From: Deltaproteobacteria bacterium
GTDB taxonomy: Bacteria; Myxococcota_A; Polyangia; JACPQR01
DNA: 64,000 bases
Assembly: GCA_016190375.1 (NCBI GenBank)
Contig: JACPQR010000093.1
Span: 46,223-110,222 of the forward strand
Direction: 5' to 3'
Position numbers and translations under genes: made by a program. Below, piece by piece: positions 9,567 to 19,411 of the stretch. The notes under the pieces were generated by a model. The model saw only the letters and a list, made by a program, of their open reading frames with translations, had not been told where the DNA came from and made no database searches. Numbering within the stretch: position 1 is the first letter of the stretch; each line of letters starts with the position of its first letter.

Positions 9567-11059
9567 GGCACCTGGGGTCGATCGCGCTCTTCCTGCTCCT
9601 CGACCCGAGCGCCTGGGCCTTCCACCCGCCAGCGCGCTTCGACCAGCCGGCTACCGAGGGCGGCGGCGCGGGCAACTTCTTCACCGGATCGCCCAGGTTC
9701 AAGCGCTGGGACTGCTCGATCTGCCACATCGAGGCGGAGGGTCGGATCGCGGCGGTGCTCGGGAGCGAGCCGGGCGACCTGGCGCAGCGCGGCGTCTTCG
9801 ATCCCGAGCAGGTCTACGTGCTGGGCGTCGAGCTCTACGGCGAGCACCGCGGCCTCGGGTCGCGAGCCAACATCAACACGTTCATCGCCAACGTCGAGGA
9901 CGACGAGGGCCGGCCTCAGGGGCGCTTCGCCTTCGACCCGGAAGTGTTCGTCGGGTTCTTCGACAGGTCGCTCGTCGCGGCGAGAGGGCTCGAGGCGCGG
10001 ACGTCGTGGACCCTCGAGTGGATCGCGCCGCCCGCCGGTACGGGCCCGGTCGCGCTGCACCTGGCGATGCTGGACGGAGACGGCGCGGGCGACGCTGCCG
10101 CGGCCCGTACGGACGCGTTCGGCGACGACCTCACCGTCGCGGCGCTGCGCCTCTGCGAAGCGGGGATGCCGTGCGAGGATCCGCTCGCGCCCGAAGAGCC
10201 CCTGTCGCCCGCGTCTTGCAGGGTGGCAGCCGCCGGCCGTTCGGGCTCGCCGCTCGCCGTCCTGCCGTTCTGCCTCGGCCTCGCGCTTCTCGCGCGCCGC
10301 CGCCTGCGTCTCGCCTGCCTGGCTCTCCTCGTCGCGGCAGGCTCGTGCAACGATCCCGTCGTCCCCGCCGAGTGCCCCGGCCGGATCTGCGGGACGATCG
10401 GCGGCGACGGCGACGCCGACCCAGATGACGCCGGCCCCGGCCGCGACGCGGCGATCGAGCCGGGACAGGACGCGTCGGTCCCCGCGTGCAACGAGGACTG
10501 GTTCTGCGGACCCTGGGAGGCTTCGGCCGGCTCGGACGAGGCCACGAGATCCTGCGTCGACCGGAACGAGACCGGCACGAGCGAGTGCAAGCCTCCCACG
10601 GGCCCGGTCACGCTTCCCGAGCTCGACATGGCGTTCTTCCGGTGCGAGGTCGAGCCGATCCTCGACCGCGGTTGCTCCATGATGGGGTGTCACGGCACGA
10701 ACCGCCCGCTCCGGGTCTTCTCGCGCGGCCGCCTGCGAAACAGCGAGGTCGTGCAGCGGGTCGACTCCTGCCTGAAGCGGGGAGAGGTCGACCTGGCCGA
10801 GGCGGGCTCTGCCACGGTCATGTGCGAGGGTTGGCTCCCGCACACCGATGCCGAGTGGAAGAAGAACTTCGACAGCGCTCGGGCCTTCCTCATGGGCGTC
10901 GGGAGCCCGGAGGACTCCGAGCTCCTCAGACAGCCCGTCGTGGGAGGCATGCCGCACGAGGGCGTGCACCTGTTCGACCGCGGCGATGCCGACTACCAGA
11001 CGATCCTCGAGTGGCTCGGCGGCGCGACGCGGGAGGAGTGCGACCCATGGCCGAACTGA
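9563..11059 (+). CDS. Fused ORF: CXXCH surface protein with MYXO-CTERM-like tail continuing in frame into a CX4CH lipoprotein-like domain
   Basis: Signal peptide, WDCSICHIEAEG, then SCRVAAAGRSGSPLAVLPFCLGLALLARRRLR followed in frame by LACLALLVAAGSCNDP... and RCEVEPILDRGCSMMGCHGTNRPLRVFSRGRLR. No stop between halves. Confidence 0.7.
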   Translation: MRHLGSIALFLLLDPSAWAFHPPARFDQPATEGGGAGNFFTGSPRFKRWDCSICHIEAEGRIAAVLGSEPGDLAQRGVFDPEQVYVLGVELYGEHRGLGSRANINTFIANVEDDEGRPQGRFAFDPEVFVGFFDRSLVAARGLEARTSWTLEWIAPPAGTGPVALHLAMLDGDGAGDAAAARTDAFGDDLTVAALRLCEAGMPCEDPLAPEEPLSPASCRVAAAGRSGSPLAVLPFCLGLALLARRRLRLACLALLVAAGSCNDPVVPAECPGRICGTIGGDGDADPDDAGPGRDAAIEPGQDASVPACNEDWFCGPWEASAGSDEATRSCVDRNETGTSECKPPTGPVTLPELDMAFFRCEVEPILDRGCSMMGCHGTNRPLRVFSRGRLRNSEVVQRVDSCLKRGEVDLAEAGSATVMCEGWLPHTDAEWKKNFDSARAFLMGVGSPEDSELLRQPVVGGMPHEGVHLFDRGDADYQTILEWLGGATREECDPWPN

Positions 11060-11115
11060 GCGCGTGTCGGAGAATCGCCGCCGCCGTCCTCGGCGCGGTC
11101 GCCGATTCGGAGATT

Positions 11116-11187
11116 GAACAGGAAGGCACGAAGGATGGAAGGGGCCCAGATCAATCAGGTCCTTCCTGTCTTCCCGCCTTCCTGTTC
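11116..11187. repeat. Inverted repeat (12-bp perfect outer arms) in intergenic region
   Basis: gaacaggaaggc (11116-11127) and gccttcctgttc (11176-11187); inner flanks also partly complementary. Confidence 0.75.
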
Positions 11188-11253
11188 GACCATTCCGGCG
11201 AGCGCACGAAGTGCGGCCAGGCGAGGTCGCTCGCGGGCGTCGCGACGGGACGC

Positions 11254-12009
11254 GTGGCCTTGCTCGCTGCGCTGCTTCTCGCGTGCGCGGTGCCGGCAGC
11301 GGCCTCGGCCTGGGATGGCCCCGGGTCGTGGTACGCGCCGGCCGACGGGGCTCAGCCCGGCGGGGGCGGGATCATCGGGACGGGCTCGGCGCGCGACTAC
11401 CGGATCACCTGCGACCGCTGCCATGTCGAGCAGCCCGATCGGCAGGTCGACGCGACCTTCGAGCTCACCCCTGCGCTGGGCGAGTCGGGCGGCACGCGGA
11501 CGTATGAGCCGGGCCGCACGTATCGAGTGGTCGTGACGCTCGCGGGCGAGTTTCTGGGGTTGAGCGGCTGCGGCCAGTACACGCGCAACGTCAACAACTT
11601 CGCGGTGACCTTCGAGGACGGGACGGGCCGGCGGGCCGGCACCATCGAGTCGGACACCGGGCAGTCGCAGGCCGACTGTCCCGCCGGCGCCCCCGACCCC
11701 GACGATGGCACCACCCTGATGTACGGCGACTGCGGCGCCGTCCTGGGCCTCGGTCGAGAGGGCCTCGATCGCTGGACCTTCGACTGGACCGCTCCGCCGG
11801 CCGGCTCCGGCGCCGTCGACGCCTTCTGGGGGGTCGTCGACGGCAACTGCGACATGCACTCGACGGGTGACGCGGTCGTGGCGGGGAAGCTCACTCTCGC
11901 GGAGCTCCTCGCTTCGAACGAACGCGCACCGCTTCGATGGCCCGGCGTCCTTCCGCCGCTCGTCGCCACGCTCGCCCTGGCCCTCGCCTGGCGAGGACGC
12001 CGGCGCTGA
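11254..12009 (+). CDS. CXXCH surface protein with C-terminal MYXO-CTERM-like anchor
   Basis: GTG start; signal VALLAALLLACAVPAAASA; YRITCDRCHVEQ; YRVVVTLAGEFLGLSGCGQYTRNVNNFAVTFED (reeler / choice-of-anchor-like); C-term LPPLVATLALALAWRGRRR. Confidence 0.7.
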   Translation: MALLAALLLACAVPAAASAWDGPGSWYAPADGAQPGGGGIIGTGSARDYRITCDRCHVEQPDRQVDATFELTPALGESGGTRTYEPGRTYRVVVTLAGEFLGLSGCGQYTRNVNNFAVTFEDGTGRRAGTIESDTGQSQADCPAGAPDPDDGTTLMYGDCGAVLGLGREGLDRWTFDWTAPPAGSGAVDAFWGVVDGNCDMHSTGDAVVAGKLTLAELLASNERAPLRWPGVLPPLVATLALALAWRGRRR

Positions 12010-12119
12010 CACTCGGCGTTCCCCTCTTGTTCCGGGATGAGACCCGAACACGCGGCAATGGACAGCGATCGGCGGTTCGGCCACCGTGCGTTGCGTCGCT
12101 TCTGGTACGATGCGCGACC

Positions 12120-12719
12120 ATGACGATCGCGAGGATCTTGCTGGGTGCGCTGGCGCTGGTTGCGGTGGGATGCGGCGGGGATGACGACGATGACGACGAC
12201 TCGGGAGGCCTGAGCTGCTCGTCCGCGGCCTGCGGCGGGGACATCACGGGCGTGTGGAACATCAACGAGAGCTGCCCCGGAGTAGAGGGGGCCGCGCCCG
12301 AGGAGTGCCCGAACGCGGTCATCGACATCACTAGCGGCCCCGACATCTCGGGGACGGCCACGTTCGTTGCCGACGGGACCTACTCGATGGACGTCCATGT
12401 CACCGCGCAGGTCGAGGTGACGGTCCCTCCGGAGTGCACGCTCAACGGGACCATCCGCTGCGACTCGCTCCCGGCGATGTTCGAGGAGGACGCGCCCGGC
12501 GCCACCTGCGCCGACGGGGCAGTGGAGAACTCCTGCGATTGCTCGCTGCCCGTCGAGACCGACGCCGACGAGAATGGCACCTGGACGGTGAATGGCTCGA
12601 CGCTCACCACCGTGGCTGACGGCGAGACCAACGAGTCCCAGTTCTGCGTGCAGGGAGACGATCTGCTGGTGATAATGAGCACCGATCTCGCGGAGGTCTC
12701 CATCCTCGGAAGCAGGTAG
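12120..12719 (+). CDS. Hypothetical lipoprotein
   Basis: MTIARILLGALALVAVGCGGDDDDDDDSGG lipobox plus acidic linker. Confidence 0.75.
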   Translation: MTIARILLGALALVAVGCGGDDDDDDDSGGLSCSSAACGGDITGVWNINESCPGVEGAAPEECPNAVIDITSGPDISGTATFVADGTYSMDVHVTAQVEVTVPPECTLNGTIRCDSLPAMFEEDAPGATCADGAVENSCDCSLPVETDADENGTWTVNGSTLTTVADGETNESQFCVQGDDLLVIMSTDLAEVSILGSR

Positions 12720-12805
12720 CGCTTCGCGGCCTGCAATCTTCCGGTTTCGCCGTACGCGCTCGGACCCATTGACAGCGCACTCGGGGGGATGTCAGACAGG
12801 TCCTC

Positions 12806-13822
12806 ATGACCTCGATCCGCTGGGCACTCCTGTCTGCAGCCTCGCTCCTTTCCGCCTGCGGTGGTGGCTTGCAGGTCCGCCTCGTGGACGCGACCCGGAA
12901 CCGGCCCAGCAACGTCGCGATGTACTTCACCGTCGACACCGACGACGGCGAGCCCGTCCCGGGGCTCACGGCCGAGTCGTTCAAGATCTACGAGGACGGC
13001 CGGCTCGTGTCCGTCTACGAGAGCAAGCAGACCATCCTGAACCCCCGCGTCGCGGCGGTGCACTACACGCTCCTCCTCGTCGACATGAGCGGGAGCATCG
13101 TGGACTCCGGCCAGGTCCCGCAGCTCGTCGCCGCCTCGGAGTCGTTCGCGGAGCGGGTCGGCCGGCTGCAGGAGGTCGCGATCTACTCGTTCGATGGTCG
13201 CGAGGACATAGACGAGATCGCCGGCTTCACGCGCCACGAGGGGGGAGTGCGCTCGGCGCTCTCCGCCCTCGAGAACCGCCAGACGCGTGACCCGTCGACG
13301 AACCTCCATGGCGCGGTGGTCAAGGGGATCGAGGTCCTGAGGGCGCAGATGGACCGCTCGACCGTGCCCCTGCGGTTCGGCACTCTCGTCGTCTTCACGG
13401 ACGGAACCGACCGTGCAGGTCGCGTCTCGCGCTCCGACATGCTGGACGCGGTCGACGAGGCCGACTTCGAGGTCTACTCCATCGGCGTGGGCGGCGAGAT
13501 CGACCCGGACGAGCTCGAGCAGATCGGGAGGGACGGGTTCGTTCGCGCCCAGAACGGCGACCAGATCGCACGCGCCTTCGAGCAGGTGGCGGGGCGCATC
13601 GAGGGCTACTCGCGGCGCTTCTACCTGCTGTCCTACTGCACCCCCGCCAGGGCCGGCGAGCACGACGTCACGATCGAGGCCGAGCACAGCGGCAGGCGGG
13701 GCTCCGTCGAGTATCGATTCTCGGCCGATGGGTTCGGGCCGAATTGCGATCCCAACCGTCCGCCCAACTTCGAGGCTCGCAGGAGGACGGCGGCCCGCCA
13801 GGAACCGAGCGAGGAGGAGTAA
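12806..13822 (+). CDS. VWA-domain lipoprotein
   Basis: Lipobox LLSACGGG; MIDAS-like LLLVDMSGSIVDSG and VVFTDGTDRAGR; vWA layout. Confidence 0.85.
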   Translation: MTSIRWALLSAASLLSACGGGLQVRLVDATRNRPSNVAMYFTVDTDDGEPVPGLTAESFKIYEDGRLVSVYESKQTILNPRVAAVHYTLLLVDMSGSIVDSGQVPQLVAASESFAERVGRLQEVAIYSFDGREDIDEIAGFTRHEGGVRSALSALENRQTRDPSTNLHGAVVKGIEVLRAQMDRSTVPLRFGTLVVFTDGTDRAGRVSRSDMLDAVDEADFEVYSIGVGGEIDPDELEQIGRDGFVRAQNGDQIARAFEQVAGRIEGYSRRFYLLSYCTPARAGEHDVTIEAEHSGRRGSVEYRFSADGFGPNCDPNRPPNFEARRRTAARQEPSEEE

Positions 13823-13876
13823 GGCCGTCGGCACCGCGACGTCTGCGAGCCCTCGCAGGTCTGTCCCGAATGGCTC

Positions 13877-14959
13877 CTACCCGCCGGGCGGCGGCCGGAT
13901 GCCGGTCTCGGCGACGAGCGCCCACACATGCGCGCCGGCGGCGGCAAGCCCGACGATCAGCGCGACGATCGGCAGGGCGCGCGGCGCGAGGGCGCGGCGC
14001 AGCGCAGGGCCCGCCGCGACCGCGCAGAGGGCCGACGCGGCCAGCGTCACCGCGAAGGCCTGCGGTCCGAGGACGACCAGCGCATCGGCGAGGGGCCGGC
14101 CCGCCGCCACGGTGGGTGCCGCCGACGCGGCGGAGGAGGAGGCCTGCCACGCGAGCGCGACGCCGAGCGGGCACGCCAGGCAAGCGAGGACCATTCCCCT
14201 GGCCATCGGATCGGCGCCGTCGCCGGCGGCTCGCAGGCGAAGGGCCCTCGGAAACGCGAACGCGAGCACGACGAGGCCGAGATAGTGGACCGCGAGGAGC
14301 GGCAACAGGCTTGGAGCCGAGACCGCCACGCTCATGCTCGAGTACGACAAGGGGACGCTCGCGCCGAGGACGACCACGAGGAGGAGCGCGACCAGGCCGC
14401 CCCAGCGCTTCGGGTCCGGAAGCTCGCCACGATACAGACGCGCCGCACCGATGACCGCCGCCAGGCCTGCCAGCATGCTGGCCCCTTCCAACCCGATCAC
14501 CCGAGGGAATGCGACGTGCGCGAGGGTCCTCTGCACGAGGCGAGCGCGGTCCGCGATGTCGCCATGACGAACGGCCGCGGCTCCCGCCCTGGCGGCGAGC
14601 GCCGAGAAGACTCCGCCCCCGCCGAAGAGGAGCAACGCCGGAAGCATCGAGAGAGAGACGGGAGCCCGTCGGGCCAGCGCAAGCCACCCTGTCAGGACGG
14701 TGAGGGCCAGACCCAGCGAGTAGCCGGCGAGGAGCAACGTCCCGGAGGAGAGCGGCGCCTCGCCAACCAGCCGGACGATTCCCCCGCGGCCGTCCGCCGC
14801 GAGGAGGCCGAGCAGCGCGGCGAACGACGCCGACAGAAGGATCGCTCCGACCGCGACCTTCGGGAACGCGCCCCGCGCTGGAGGAGCCGCGGCGTCGCGC
14901 GGCGCCTCGAGACCGGGCTCCGGCTCACCATCGGATCTCTCCTCGTCGATCTCGCTCAT
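13877..14959 (-). CDS. Multi-pass membrane protein, unknown
   Basis: Several hydrophobic segments (VAVGAILLSASFAALLGLLA, LLLAGYSLGLALTVLTGWLAL, LVALLLVVVLGASVPLSYSS). Confidence 0.7.
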   Translation of the reverse strand: MSEIDEERSDGEPEPGLEAPRDAAAPPARGAFPKVAVGAILLSASFAALLGLLAADGRGGIVRLVGEAPLSSGTLLLAGYSLGLALTVLTGWLALARRAPVSLSMLPALLLFGGGGVFSALAARAGAAAVRHGDIADRARLVQRTLAHVAFPRVIGLEGASMLAGLAAVIGAARLYRGELPDPKRWGGLVALLLVVVLGASVPLSYSSMSVAVSAPSLLPLLAVHYLGLVVLAFAFPRALRLRAAGDGADPMARGMVLACLACPLGVALAWQASSSAASAAPTVAAGRPLADALVVLGPQAFAVTLAASALCAVAAGPALRRALAPRALPIVALIVGLAAAGAHVWALVAETGIRPPPGG

Positions 14960-14960
14960 T

Positions 14961-16196
14961 TCACTCCTCGCCGCCCTGCTCGAAGACGAGGGCGCGATGA
15001 TCGGAATCGATGGAAAGCCGCCACTGCGCCAGGAAGGCGTGCGAGAGAACGCCGGCGAAGTGGACGCCCGTCTCGCTGACGAGCCGCTCCGGGAACACGA
15101 AGTGAATCGCGGGGACGTCCGTCACCTCGAGGCCGCCGACGCGGAGCTTCGAGAGCGGGTAGCGCGCGAAGCCGTCCGGCTCGCGAGTCAGCTCCTCCTC
15201 ACGACGGCCAATCGCGCGCAGGCCCTCGTCGGACAGCGCGACCGCGAACGTCCCTCCGCCGCTCACGAGGAACGCACCCTCCGGCGCCTCGTTGGCACGC
15301 GCCCGAACGGCGAGGAACTGGCCGTCCACGAGCCAGTACGGGACCCGGACGCCGGTGCCTGCCGGCCGGACATCGGGACCCTGGGCTCCGAGGGCGAGCC
15401 AGGCGCTGGGATAATCGATGGTCGCGTGAAGCAGGCCGAGAAGGCGCATCCCGAGGACGCCAGTGACCGGAGCGCCCAGCGATCGGCCGAGCTGCGAGAG
15501 ATCGCGGGAGACGGCGGGGACGTTCCGGACGACGATGCTGCCGAGCTCGAGGGTCCCGATCACGCCGTGGCGGCCCTCGAAGTGGAGCCGCGCCGCGATC
15601 GTCCGGTCGACGACCGTCTCGGACGCCCCGGTGTCCACGAGCATCCGAACCATCGTTCCGTCCGCGACTGCGGGGACCGCGGGCAACGGCAGGTCCGTGA
15701 GGAGCGGGATCGCCGCTCTTGCGCCTTCGACCTGGTACGGCCGCCGCGAGCGCAGCGCGCGCGTCAGAGCGAGGGCGTCGCGCGGGTAGCCCTTCGTCGG
15801 GGCCAGCTCCTCCAGAGCACCGGCGGCGCCCGGCAAGGATCCCTGGTAGAGGGCGAGCGCGCGCAGCGCCTTCGCACCGGGATCGTCGACTCCCGCGAGC
15901 AGCTCTGCCGCCGCGGTGGCGTCTCCCTCTGCGAGCAGGGATCGCGCCTTGCCGACGCGCGCGCGAACCAGCGAGCCGTCTGCCTGCACCGCCCTGTCGA
16001 ACCCCGAGCTCGCGCGCGCGAAATCGCCGGAGCTCCACGCGGCCTCGGCGCGACCCGTCCAGCGGGCAGCCAGCGTCGAGCCGTCCTCACCGTCCGGCTG
16101 CTCGTCGCCCGCTCTGCCGGGTGACGGCTCGCGCGGCCTCGGGACGGTCGAGCTGACGCCGCAGGCGGCGAGAAGGAGGAGCGGCGCGAGGCGCAC
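14961..16196 (-). CDS. Retropepsin-like aspartic protease lipoprotein with TPR-like N-terminus
   Basis: AVADGTMVRMLVDTGASETVVDRTIAARL (DTGA) and GVLGMRLLGLLHATIDYPSAWLAL; lipobox LLAACG. Confidence 0.8.
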   Translation of the reverse strand: MRLAPLLLLAACGVSSTVPRPREPSPGRAGDEQPDGEDGSTLAARWTGRAEAAWSSGDFARASSGFDRAVQADGSLVRARVGKARSLLAEGDATAAAELLAGVDDPGAKALRALALYQGSLPGAAGALEELAPTKGYPRDALALTRALRSRRPYQVEGARAAIPLLTDLPLPAVPAVADGTMVRMLVDTGASETVVDRTIAARLHFEGRHGVIGTLELGSIVVRNVPAVSRDLSQLGRSLGAPVTGVLGMRLLGLLHATIDYPSAWLALGAQGPDVRPAGTGVRVPYWLVDGQFLAVRARANEAPEGAFLVSGGGTFAVALSDEGLRAIGRREEELTREPDGFARYPLSKLRVGGLEVTDVPAIHFVFPERLVSETGVHFAGVLSHAFLAQWRLSIDSDHRALVFEQGGEE

Positions 16197-16242
16197 GCTT
16201 CAAGCAGTAGTCGATGACCTCGTGGCGGTCAAACGAGGCGAG

Positions 16243-17259
16243 TCAGCTCGTCAGCTCACGTCTCCGAGCACCGCTGGTCGCGTCCCAGACCGTCACGCCG
16301 GGGCGCCAGCCGCCGGTCGCGACCGAAGCGCCATCGGGGCTGAAGGCCACGCACGAAACCCCGTGCGGGTCGGCGCGGATCACGCGAAGAGCGACGCCGC
16401 TGCCGGTGTCCCAGATCGTGGCCGTGCCGTCGTCCGCTCCGGACACGACCCTGGAGCTGTCGGGGCTGAACGAAACGGATGTCGCCGGAGCTCCTGGTTG
16501 CAGGCTGGCCCGATGACCGCCGGAGGGCGCGTCCCAGAGCCGGACCGAGCCGTCGAGGCTCGCCGAGACGATCCGAGCCCCGTCCAGGCTCCACGCGACG
16601 GACTCGATCCGGCTCGTGTGCCCCTCGAGCGTGGCGCGCACCTCGCCCGTGCGCGAGTCGCGCAGGCGCACGCGGCCGCGGCTGGCAACGGCCAGCATCG
16701 ACGCGTCGGGGCTGAAGGCCACGCTCGAGACGACGTTCATCGCCCCGACGATGGGCGAGCGGAGCCGGCCGGACGCGGGCTCGACCGGTCCCATCTCGAC
16801 CAGCGCTTCGCCGGTCGCCCAGTCCCACACCCTGACGACCTCGTCGCGGTGCCCCGTCGCGATCCGGGCACCGTCCGGGCCCCACGCGACGCAAAGGACG
16901 TCGGAGCCGGCGCCGGCGAGGGTCCGAAGCACCGCTCCGGTCCGCGCGTCGAGGATCGTGACCTCGTCGGTGGCGGCGAGGGCGATCGCGCCCGCGTCCG
17001 TGCTCCAGGCGATCGCCGTGATCGGACCCGAGTGCGGGCCGAGCGTCGCGCGCGGCGCTCCCGAGCGCGCGTCCCACAGGACGAGCGTCCCGAGCGTCGA
17101 TCCCGCCGCTATCGTGGATCCGTCGGGGCTCCATGCGACCGCCGTCACGTGGTGCGTCGGGCGGGCTGGCGCGCGGGGCGCGCTCCCGTGCGAGCCCTGG
17201 GCACCGCCGCACGCGGCAAGGCACAGCGCCAGAAGAGCACGGGCCGGATTCGCGTCCAT
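16243..17259 (-). CDS. WD40-repeat lipoprotein
   Basis: Repeated VAWSPDGSTIAAGSTLGTLVLWDARSG / SVAWSLDGARIVSASLDGSVRLWDAPSG units; N-term ALCLAACGG. Confidence 0.9.
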   Translation of the reverse strand: MDANPARALLALCLAACGGAQGSHGSAPRAPARPTHHVTAVAWSPDGSTIAAGSTLGTLVLWDARSGAPRATLGPHSGPITAIAWSTDAGAIALAATDEVTILDARTGAVLRTLAGAGSDVLCVAWGPDGARIATGHRDEVVRVWDWATGEALVEMGPVEPASGRLRSPIVGAMNVVSSVAFSPDASMLAVASRGRVRLRDSRTGEVRATLEGHTSRIESVAWSLDGARIVSASLDGSVRLWDAPSGGHRASLQPGAPATSVSFSPDSSRVVSGADDGTATIWDTGSGVALRVIRADPHGVSCVAFSPDGASVATGGWRPGVTVWDATSGARRRELTS

Positions 17260-17298
17260 GGCCCGAGCCTACGGCAGTCGGGCGTTCCAGTCGCTGTA

Positions 17299-18669
17299 CT
17301 AAGGCAAGATGGTCACGGACGGCGGCACGGTGGTCGGTCCGACGGAACCGAGCGGGGCGCGGGAGCCATCGATCAGGATCCGACGCACGTTCTCCGATCC
17401 GAGCACACGAACCGCGCTGCCGGACGCGTCGATCTCCACGTCCGCCCAGACCCACCCTTCGCGCGAAGGCTCGAGCCGGAGCCAGTAGGCGCTGCGGGTC
17501 GATGCATCGGAGGACCGCAAGGAGACCCGGGACGGCCGAGTGACGCGCCGATGGAGGGCGAAGAACGCGAGCATGCGCTCCGTCTCCTCGTCGACGAGCC
17601 TCGCCTCGTGACCGCGATCGTCGCGCATCACCAGGTCGTGCGCGAAGCCGAGGGCGCCCAGGCGGTCTCCGAGGCGGGTCGACTGGAGCGGGCTCGAGGT
17701 CGCGTCGAGCCGGCCGTGGACGAGCAAGGTCGGCAGGTGGCGTGCGTTCTCGACGAAGAGGAGACACGACGCGGCTCGAACGCTCTCTTCGGTCGGGAGG
17801 ACCGCGCTCGTGTAGCCCCCAACCGAGTAGAGGCTGTCGCCGAAGAACGAGGCGACGGCCGCGAAACGGTCGGGATGCCTGTAGCCGATCGTCGTCGCGC
17901 CGGCTCCGCCCATCGACGCTCCGAACAGGTAGACGCGGTCGGGGTCGATCGAGATCTGCGAGGCGAGCGCGTCGATGGCCGCGAGCGCCTCGCGCTCGGC
18001 GTCGCCGACCCAGAGCGAGTTTCCAAGGCCGTCGGGCATGAGGACGACGATGCCGCTCGCGGCAGCCCGGCGGAGCAGCACGCTGCCCACGTAGGCCCAC
18101 GGGCCGACGCCCCACGGATGCAGAGCCACGACCAGCGGCGACGGTCGGTGCTCATCGAGATGGTCGGGAACCTGCACGAGATACGGTCGCCGGGTCCCGG
18201 GATGGACGCTGGCCTCGAGAAGGCCCGTGGTGCGCTGGCCAATCGGGCCGATCCGGGCGGAACCGTCCCAGGCCGGCCTGCGCCGGTAGCTCGAGACCCA
18301 GGTCTCAATGGCGACCACGCTCCCGCCCGGCGCGAGCGCGGGCGTCTCGAGCACCACCAGACCGGGGCCGAAGCGCCCTGCGGACCGGCCGTCGATCGCG
18401 ACACGGGTCGCGGTGGCGAAGTGACCGAGCGAGAGGCCCTGGCCCGGCGCGCCTGCCACCACACGCTCGATGCTCACGCGGACGCGACGGCGGCCAGCGG
18501 GGATCGCGACCTCGCAGGGACCTGGAGGGCCGCCCTGAACGCGGCACGTCCAGCCCGTCGAGATGTCCTCTCCGCCCACGACGTCCCTCGCAGCGAAGGG
18601 ATGGGCCCCGGCCTGCGTACCCGGGGCGAGGAGCAGCGCGAAGAGCGGGACTTGTCGAAGCACTTGCAT
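17299..18669 (-). CDS. Secreted alpha/beta hydrolase (esterase/PHB-depolymerase-like)
   Basis: YLVQVPDHLDEHRPSPLVVALHPWG, VYLFGASMGGAGATTIGYRHPDRF (GXSXG), HLPTLLVHGRLDATSS. Confidence 0.8.
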   Translation of the reverse strand: MQVLRQVPLFALLLAPGTQAGAHPFAARDVVGGEDISTGWTCRVQGGPPGPCEVAIPAGRRRVRVSIERVVAGAPGQGLSLGHFATATRVAIDGRSAGRFGPGLVVLETPALAPGGSVVAIETWVSSYRRRPAWDGSARIGPIGQRTTGLLEASVHPGTRRPYLVQVPDHLDEHRPSPLVVALHPWGVGPWAYVGSVLLRRAAASGIVVLMPDGLGNSLWVGDAEREALAAIDALASQISIDPDRVYLFGASMGGAGATTIGYRHPDRFAAVASFFGDSLYSVGGYTSAVLPTEESVRAASCLLFVENARHLPTLLVHGRLDATSSPLQSTRLGDRLGALGFAHDLVMRDDRGHEARLVDEETERMLAFFALHRRVTRPSRVSLRSSDASTRSAYWLRLEPSREGWVWADVEIDASGSAVRVLGSENVRRILIDGSRAPLGSVGPTTVPPSVTILP

Positions 18670-18769
18670 GAGTGCCGATCGGAGATTTGTCGCACGATCG
18701 CGGCCTCGGCGGCGAGCCCGAGTCAGCAGATTTTTTGACCTGACGGGCCCGTCCGGGGCAAACGGAGTC

Positions 18770-19399
18770 ATGGTCTTCACACTGGGAGGCACGACACCGG
18801 GGGCCCCGCGCTCGCGGGTGACCGACGACGTCGGCTTCTTCTGCAGGCGTGGCGAGATCGGCAGCGCCGTCAACGTGGTCCAGACACGCGATCCCGACTT
18901 CCACCGCTGGCGACGCGCGTTCAACTTCGTAGCCCGGGCCTCCTGTGCGTGGCTCGCCGGCCGCGACCTGCTCTGGAGCGAGGCCGCCCTGCGCGACCTC
19001 GTCGAGAGCGTCCCGAACCCGGCGCTGGCGAAGGAGCTGGTCCTGGACGCCCGGGAGAGCAGGGTGAGGATGAACCTCTCCGATCCGCTGCCGCACTGGA
19101 CCGCTCGCGATCTGATGCAGTTCGCCGACGAGAACGACGTCGACATGGGCACGCTGAAGCGCATCGCCAAGCTCCCGCCCACAGTTCGCGAGCCGATCGA
19201 CACGGGCGGCGTCGTCCTCGTGACGCGCGAGATGGCGAGGCGCCACCGCTTGCGAGCGCAGTCGCTATGGCTCGAGCTTCCCGACGAGGAGGGCGAGGAG
19301 CCCTGGGAGCCCCGGCACGAGGCGATCGCACGCGTGGCGGAGAAGTCCTCGGAGGTCGGCGCTCACTGGAAGAACCTCGCCGTGCGACTGGTAGGGTAG
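18770..19399 (+). CDS. Hypothetical protein
   Basis: Open frame from ATG 18770, protein-like composition (MVFTLGGTTPGAPRSRVTDDVGFFCRRGEIGSAVNVVQ...), divergent from 18669. Confidence 0.6.
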   Translation: MVFTLGGTTPGAPRSRVTDDVGFFCRRGEIGSAVNVVQTRDPDFHRWRRAFNFVARASCAWLAGRDLLWSEAALRDLVESVPNPALAKELVLDARESRVRMNLSDPLPHWTARDLMQFADENDVDMGTLKRIAKLPPTVREPIDTGGVVLVTREMARRHRLRAQSLWLELPDEEGEEPWEPRHEAIARVAEKSSEVGAHWKNLAVRLVG

Positions 19400-19411
19400 T
19401 GGCCTTCCTTC

